In this document: piece after piece, positions 62,222-64,000 of the stretch
How the letters are laid out: the number at the start of each line of letters is the position of its first letter
How positions within the stretch are numbered: position 1 is the stretch's first letter
Assembly: GCA_963813195.1 (NCBI GenBank)
Contig: CAWEYC010000027.1
Coordinates: forward strand, 62,001-126,000
Direction: 5' to 3'
Length of the DNA: 64,000 bases
DNA from: Roseiarcus sp963813195
GTDB lineage: Bacteria > Pseudomonadota > Alphaproteobacteria > Rhizobiales > Beijerinckiaceae
The notes under the pieces: model-generated
Database searches by the model: none
What the model was told of the DNA's origin: nothing
Seen by the model: only the letters and a program-made list of their open reading frames with translations
Translations under genes and position numbers: made by a program

Positions 62222-62785
62222 ATGAACACGCACGAACGCGACATCGAAGTCGGGCCGCGCCTCAGGGCTCATCGCCTTCGTCTCGGCCTGTCGCAGCGCG
62301 AATTGGCGCGTCGCGCGGGCGTCTCGAACGCGACCGTCTCGATGATCGAGGCCGATCACGTCAGCCCGTCGATCTCCGCTTTGCGCCAGATTCTGTCGGC
62401 GCTCGGAATCAGCATCGCCGATTTCTTCGCCGCCACCGAGGAGCAGCGCGAGCAGGTGGTGTTTCGCGCCGGCGAATTGACGGAGATCGCCGGCGGCGCG
62501 GTGTCGTACCGTCAGGTGGGCGCCAATCTGAAGGGCCGCGCGCTCCAGATGATTCACGAACGCTACAAGCCCGGCGCGCAATCCGGCGCCAAGATGCTGT
62601 CGCATCAGGGCGAGGAGGCGGGTATCGTCATCAAGGGCCGCATGACGCTCGAGGTCGACGGCCGGCGCTACGAACTGCAGGCGGGCGACGCCTATTGCTT
62701 CGACAGCCGCAAGCCGCACGCTTTCCGCAACGCCGGCGATGGCGAACTGGTCGTGGTGTCCGCCTGCACGCCGCCGACCTTTTGA
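62222..62785 (+). CDS. XRE-family regulator with cupin sensor domain
   Basis: A 187-residue regulator: an N-terminal HTH_3 domain (LRAHRLRLGLSQRELARRAGVSNATVS) and a C-terminal cupin_2 barrel (HQGEEAGIVIKGRMTLEVDG, GDAYCFDSRKPHAFRNAG). The architecture is that of PuuR and related repressors of amine or amino-acid catabolism, where the cupin binds the inducer. It is divergent from the aminotransferase and most likely represses it. Confidence 0.92.
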   Translation: MNTHERDIEVGPRLRAHRLRLGLSQRELARRAGVSNATVSMIEADHVSPSISALRQILSALGISIADFFAATEEQREQVVFRAGELTEIAGGAVSYRQVGANLKGRALQMIHERYKPGAQSGAKMLSHQGEEAGIVIKGRMTLEVDGRRYELQAGDAYCFDSRKPHAFRNAGDGELVVVSACTPPTF

Positions 62786-62967
62786 CGGGGCTCGGGGCGC
62801 CCATGACCCATCGTGGGACGCGCCGGGCTTTCGAGAGGTAACGGGCCGGCAACCTTAAACCGATACGAAGAGAGACGCTTGCATTGCGGAGGCGCGCGAG
62901 CGGGCGGGTCAGAAGCGTGGGGGCCGTGCGTCGTCCGCGGCGCTTTCAAACACGGCGTGGGTTGCGT

Positions 62968-64000
62968 ATGGGGCGTTCGCGTTTAGCCTGGGCAGGTTCG
63001 GCCGTCGCGCCCTGGAGCATTGCGCTCGGATTGCTCGTGTCGGTGACCGCGCAAGCCGGACAAGAACCCGGCTGGACCGGCAGCCTTGTCGTGCAAAGCG
63101 CCCGTCCCTCTCCCGTCCGGGAAGCGCTTCAGGGCGCGACATTCGGCGACGCGCCGATTTTGCAGGCGGATCTGACCCTCGGCGCGCCGGAGGACCTGGC
63201 CGCGATTCCCGACGAGATCGAACCGAACGCCGCGGTCAAGCAGCCAGGAGCGACCTTTCCGATCGTCGATCGCGCCGGCAAAGGCGATCCCTTCATCGTG
63301 TTTCGCCCCAGCTTCGACGCCCATCGGCAACGGGCCCTCCCGGCAGCGCAGGACGACGCCGAAAACGGGCCCGATGATTCCGGCGGCTCGACGACTCCCC
63401 GGGGGGCGGACGTCGCGGCGAGCCGGCCTCAACCGCAATTCGGCGACGGCGCGACGCCCGGCGTGCCCTTGGAACTGGCGCTGAATTCGGCGACCCCGAC
63501 GCCGAACGACGGCAAGCTGATCATCGTCGCCGCGCCCGCGTCCACCCAAACGACGGTGGCGGCGCAAACGGACGCGAACGGCAAGCCGAATTACGCCGCG
63601 CTGATCGACCCCAAGGATTCGGCGCGGCAGATGCGATGCCTCGCCGAGGCGATCTATTTCGAATCGCGCGGCGAACCGGAAGCCGGGCAGGCGGCGGTCG
63701 CGCAGGTCGTCCTCAACCGCGTGCGCAGCGGCATTTTCCCGACGAATGTCTGCGCGGTCGTCTACCAGGACCGCAACCATCCCTTCGCCTGCCAGTTCTC
63801 GTTCGCCTGCGAAGGCCGCTCGCTGCGCATCGAGGAGCCCGGCCCGTGGGCGACGGCGACGCGCATCGCGCAGGCGGTCGTCAGCGGCGCGAACTACAAT
63901 CCGAAAGTCGCCGAGGCGGTGAACTACCACGCCAACTATGTCATGCCGTTCTGGGCGGCCTATCTGCGCCGCGTCGACCGCATCGGCAACCATATCTTCT
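62968..64000 (+). CDS. SleB-type cell wall hydrolase, 3' end outside window
   Basis: An open frame from ATG 62968 to the window end (344 codons, no stop). It has a signal peptide or anchor (to about 27, VTAQA), a long low-complexity Pro/Ala/Asp region, and from about residue 215 the hydrolase_2/SleB domain: MRCLAEAIYFESRGEPEAGQ (catalytic Glu region), VAQVVLNRVRSGIFP, CAVVYQ, CQFSFACEG and ANYHANYV-like segments. Such proteins cleave peptidoglycan at N-acetylmuramic residues. The ribosome-binding site is weak, and the C-terminus is not seen. Confidence 0.88.
   Translation, partial: MGRSRLAWAGSAVAPWSIALGLLVSVTAQAGQEPGWTGSLVVQSARPSPVREALQGATFGDAPILQADLTLGAPEDLAAIPDEIEPNAAVKQPGATFPIVDRAGKGDPFIVFRPSFDAHRQRALPAAQDDAENGPDDSGGSTTPRGADVAASRPQPQFGDGATPGVPLELALNSATPTPNDGKLIIVAAPASTQTTVAAQTDANGKPNYAALIDPKDSARQMRCLAEAIYFESRGEPEAGQAAVAQVVLNRVRSGIFPTNVCAVVYQDRNHPFACQFSFACEGRSLRIEEPGPWATATRIAQAVVSGANYNPKVAEAVNYHANYVMPFWAAYLRRVDRIGNHIF

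Noticed and set aside
1..64000. CRISPR arrays, insertion sequences, prophage genes, tRNA and rRNA genes
   Set aside because: No regularly spaced direct repeats, transposase, integrase or phage motifs, and no tRNA T-loop with acceptor context, were found by eye on either strand. A tRNAscan or IS search could confirm.

Overview
The window is GC-rich, densely packed chromosomal DNA from an alphaproteobacterium, most likely a Hyphomicrobiales (Rhizobiales) member near Beijerinckiaceae/Methylocystaceae. The evidence is the porin type at the left edge, a hopanoid-pathway gene (hpnE), the fused indolepyruvate:ferredoxin oxidoreductase, the fabD-fabG-acpP-fabF-mltG order and the glnB-glnA pair. The species assignment is inference. 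Nearly all of it reads as core or household chromosome: I see no prophage, insertion sequence, CRISPR array, tRNA or rRNA gene. Because the DNA is GC-rich, very long antisense and out-of-frame open frames lie over real genes; they are not annotated.

Layout. 0-8.5 kb: porin 5' end, an Rrf2 regulator, a two-gene membrane glycosyltransferase operon, a YpfJ-type metalloprotease, an MBL hydrolase, an SDR-fold protein without the usual catalytic residues, and hpnE. 8.6-11.4 kb: preT-preA (reductive pyrimidine catabolism) behind a palindrome that closely resembles a RutR operator. 11.6-22 kb: a secreted hypothetical protein, a methyltransferase, a 0.7-kb non-coding stretch with a dispersed palindromic repeat, the large 2-oxoacid oxidoreductase, ohr, an L,D-transpeptidase lipoprotein, and an acyl-CoA ligase/acetyltransferase pair. 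21.8-26.6 kb: a Fas1 (fasciclin) protein, ECF sigma factor, RskA-like anti-sigma factor and COG0523 GTPase, with the last three translationally coupled, divergent from a cytochrome b/Moco oxidoreductase pair.

26.7-38.7 kb: RNase D, thioesterase, prmC, secA, a cyclopropane-fatty-acid-synthase homologue, a PA0069-type radical SAM protein, an orphan adaptor protein, a GGDEF-EAL protein and an HNH protein. 38.8-46 kb: a small metalloprotease, an OmpR-type regulator with a cyclic-nucleotide-binding protein, a DUF1800/DUF1501 pair, an orphan antitoxin whose toxin has decayed to a 15-codon stump, then glnB-glnA. 46-54.5 kb: YkgJ-like and GT87 proteins, the fatty-acid synthesis cluster with mltG, a second copy of the dispersed repeat, and rlmB. 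54.7-64 kb: a VOC protein, the alpha operon rpsM-rpsK-rpoA-rplQ detached from the spc operon and with its own strong promoter, a haloacid dehalogenase, a YeiH exporter with a LysR regulator, an omega-aminotransferase divergent from a XRE-cupin regulator, and the start of a SleB-type cell-wall hydrolase.

No unambiguous new multi-gene system is visible. The best leads are the RutR-like operator before preTA, the two near-identical 158-bp palindromic repeats that both begin at the stop codon of the gene before them, the Fas1-ECF-RskA-COG0523 module facing a Moco redox pair, the decayed VapC stump, and the catalytically stripped SDR. Start codons were chosen from ribosome-binding sites and family habit; the uncertain ones are stated.
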